Below, one piece after another: positions 33,111 through 34,777 of a DNA stretch of 34,777 nucleotides (its first letter is position 1; each line of letters starts with the position of its first letter). A program made the translations under genes and the position numbers. Location: assembly GCA_947058885.1 (NCBI GenBank), contig CAMSIF010000015.1:1-34777 (forward strand). The letters are read 5' to 3'. This stretch comes from an uncultured Clostridia bacterium. GTDB lineage: Bacteria; Bacillota; Clostridia; Oscillospirales; Oscillospiraceae. The notes under the pieces were generated by a model. That model was not told where the DNA came from and ran no database searches. It worked only from the letters and a program-made list of their open reading frames with translations.

Positions 33111-33137
33111 CATCTATTCTATTATCCTTTTGGGGGG

Positions 33138-34487
33138 TCACTCCTTGATAATGGAACCACGGTGCTGTTCGGTTAAAACTGCGTTCACTCTTTGCAGAGT
33201 TTGTTCAAAACTTAATTTCGTCTGCTCTCCTGAACGCATATCCTTACAGCTAACAACCTGCTCCTTTATTTCATCCTCACCCACAAACACAACAAACGGA
33301 ACACCTAATTTATCGGCATAATTCATCTTTGCCTTAAACTTTTTCTGTTCTGCGTACAATTGCACTCTAATACCGGAATCTCTAAATTTTGTTGCCAACT
33401 CAATTGCGGGCGATAGGTCCTCTGTCATAGGCAACAGTAAAACGTCCACTGCACTCTCACTCTGATTCAGCATCCCCTGCTCATTCAAAACATAGAACAA
33501 TCTTGTCAACCCTATAGAAATTCCAACTCCAGGAAGTATTTTATCGGTATAATATTCCGCAAGGTTGTCGTATCTGCCGCCAGAACAAACAGAACCAATT
33601 TCAGGGTGCTCCAACATAGTCGTTTCATACACCGTACCTGTGTAGTAATCAAGCCCTCTGGCAATGGTCAAATCCACAGCAAAGCACTCTTCTGGTACTC
33701 CAAATGCACCCAAATATTTTACCACAGAACCAAGTTCATTTACCCCGGTATCAAAAAGCTCATTTTTTCCTCGATAAAATTCCAATGCATCCAACACTTC
33801 AGAATTTTTGCCTTTAATGGCAATAAACTTTAAGATTTTGTTGGCACATTCCACATCTAAACCGATTTCAGAATCAACTAACAATTCGCGGACTTTATCA
33901 GGGCCGATTTTATCAATTTTATCTACGGTTCTCATAATATCCCCGGACTTTTCGGACAATCCAAGCATAGCATAAAATCCGTTCAAAATTTTTCTATTAT
34001 TGACTCGAATCTGGAACTTTTTCAAACCCAGACGAGTAAAAGTCCGGTAAATGATTGCAGGTATTTCGGCCTCATTAGCAATATCCAGTTTTCCATCGCC
34101 TATGATATCAATATCAGCCTGATAAAACTCTCTAAAACGCCCTCTCTGTGCCCGCTCGCCACGATATACTTTACCAATTTGAAATCTGCGGAAGGGGAAG
34201 GCTAGTTCAGCATAGTGTAAGGCAACATATTTTGCGAGCGGCACAGTCAAATCAAATCGCAAACTCAAATCAGTATCGCCCTTAGAGAACCGATAAATTT
34301 GTTTTTCTGTTTCGCCACCAGCCTTAGCGAGCAAGACCTCGCTTGCTTCAATAATGGGCGTATCAAGCGGCGCGAACCCATAAAGGGCATACGTTTCTCT
34401 CAACACGTCCATAATAGATTCCATAATAACCTGCTGTTCTGGCAGCAGTTCCATAAAACCGGACAAAGTTCTAGGTTGTACTTTCAT
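33138..34487 (-). CDS. hisS: Histidyl-tRNA synthetase, AT-rich and probably acquired
   Basis: Class II synthetase of 449 aa. It begins MKVQPRTLSGFMELLPEQQ instead of the usual bacterial PRGTxD opening, and is longer than the typical bacterial form of about 420 aa. Motif 2 (VYRGERAQRGRFREFYQADI, about 109-128), the histidine signature ARGLDYYTG (about 277-285), SGGRYDNL and GISIGLTRL are present, so it should be active. Base use differs sharply from neighbours: a hand count of 33781-33840 gives 20 G+C of 60, against 42 of 60 at 5281-5340, and third codon positions are mostly A/T. GAGGTG precedes the ATG. It lies between repeat copies C and D. Confidence 0.96.
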   Translation of the reverse strand: MKVQPRTLSGFMELLPEQQVIMESIMDVLRETYALYGFAPLDTPIIEASEVLLAKAGGETEKQIYRFSKGDTDLSLRFDLTVPLAKYVALHYAELAFPFRRFQIGKVYRGERAQRGRFREFYQADIDIIGDGKLDIANEAEIPAIIYRTFTRLGLKKFQIRVNNRKILNGFYAMLGLSEKSGDIMRTVDKIDKIGPDKVRELLVDSEIGLDVECANKILKFIAIKGKNSEVLDALEFYRGKNELFDTGVNELGSVVKYLGAFGVPEECFAVDLTIARGLDYYTGTVYETTMLEHPEIGSVCSGGRYDNLAEYYTDKILPGVGISIGLTRLFYVLNEQGMLNQSESAVDVLLLPMTEDLSPAIELATKFRDSGIRVQLYAEQKKFKAKMNYADKLGVPFVVFVGEDEIKEQVVSCKDMRSGEQTKLSFEQTLQRVNAVLTEQHRGSIIKE

Positions 34488-34550
34488 AAAAACACCTCAC
34501 AAACAAAAATGCAGCAACCGTAAAAATTTGAAAACCGCGGAACACATCTG

Positions 34551-34777
34551 ACTCTGTCCGCACCAATGGGAAACAGAATCCACAAACAAACACCCAATGA
34601 GGGCAATAGCAACCAAAAACCAGATTAAAGGTTCCGGCGCGCCGAAGCTTCGCCTGCCATCGGCCCATAGAACCAGCGCCGAACAAACCATCTTACACTT
34701 CGTAGCGTAAAAATCGAAAACGCCCCTGAGCGACGCCAGTCGCGACGGGGTAGAGGTCCAGCCCTACGGGCTGGCGG
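34551..34777 (-). repeat. Type I interspersed repeat, copy D, upstream of hisS (cut by window edge)
   Basis: The reverse complement of this region aligns with 1212-1440. The first 31 bases from the window end are identical, then blocks CGTCGCTCAGGGG, TTACGCTACGAA, GGGCCGATG, CAGGCGAAGCTTC, GCTATTGCCCTCAT and GATTCTGTT recur in the same order with diverged spacers. The TACTTTTGC hairpin of copy A would lie beyond the window. A hydrophobic reading frame on the minus strand (34497-34691) is not convincingly a gene. Confidence 0.75.

Noticed and set aside
32794-33137. T-box riboswitch upstream of aspS or hisS
   Set aside because: No T-box core (AGGGTGGNACCGCG-like) or antiterminator was found; the gap between them is a type II repeat and the hisS leader is too short.
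34471-34691. Hydrophobic minus-strand frames upstream of hisS, partly shared with the type I copy at 1275-1517
   Set aside because: The shared residues follow the DNA repeat; start sites are not conserved and the spacing between blocks differs, so coding is not supported.

Overview
The window looks like a chromosomal segment of a spore-forming, anaerobic member of the Clostridia, most likely Oscillospiraceae (Flavonifractor/Lawsonibacter/Oscillibacter-like). This rests on gene content and order, not on a search. There is a pyruvate:ferredoxin oxidoreductase, a DUF2508-BofA sporulation pair, gdpP-rplI-dnaB, tilS-hpt-ftsH and hisS-aspS in typical Firmicutes order, strong AGGAGG ribosome sites and mostly high-GC coding sequence. 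I saw no rRNA, tRNA, CRISPR array, transposase or phage gene.

Layout: 1-890 (minus) is the N-terminal part of pyruvate:ferredoxin oxidoreductase, cut by the window edge, with its promoter. 1143-1731 is a composite of two palindrome-rich repeats (type I then type II) abutting comM (1738-3255, plus). 3377-6373 (plus) is a coupled operon of response regulator, histidine kinase and a secreted protein of unknown function. 6479-10447 (plus) holds a VanY-like carboxypeptidase, tadA, a 54-aa protein, an inositol-monophosphatase-family gene, lspA and an RluD-type pseudouridine synthase, closed by a bidirectional terminator. 10467-12518 (minus) is a compact DUF2975 / Xre regulator / lipoprotein operon whose promoter overlaps two near-identical palindromes. 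12662-13072 (minus) is a small P-loop protein. 13288-13817 (plus) is the DUF2508-bofA pair. 13821-16925 (minus) encodes one 1034-aa polypeptide joining a 12-helix MFS transporter to a complete family 2 glycoside hydrolase. 17224-17385 (plus) is a 53-aa ORF.

From 17469 to the right end every gene is on the minus strand: ftsH, hpt, a GNAT protein, tilS, dnaB, rplI, gdpP, lrgB, lrgA, an AlaX-type editing protein, a gene split by one in-frame TAG, a NagZ-like lipoprotein, aspS and hisS. hisS is clearly more AT-rich than its neighbours.

The most unusual signals are the MFS-GH2 fusion and the repeats. Type II repeats lie upstream of comM, dnaB and aspS, and type I repeats lie in the composite upstream of comM and directly upstream of hisS, always in the same orientation relative to the downstream gene. 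The type II copies at comM and dnaB are nearly identical and inverted 22 kb apart. The AT-rich hisS lies exactly between a type I and a type II unit, in the order that is contiguous upstream of comM, as if hisS were cargo. A shared hairpin theme (TACTTT...AAAGTA next to CAAAA) links these repeats to three short solitary palindromes.
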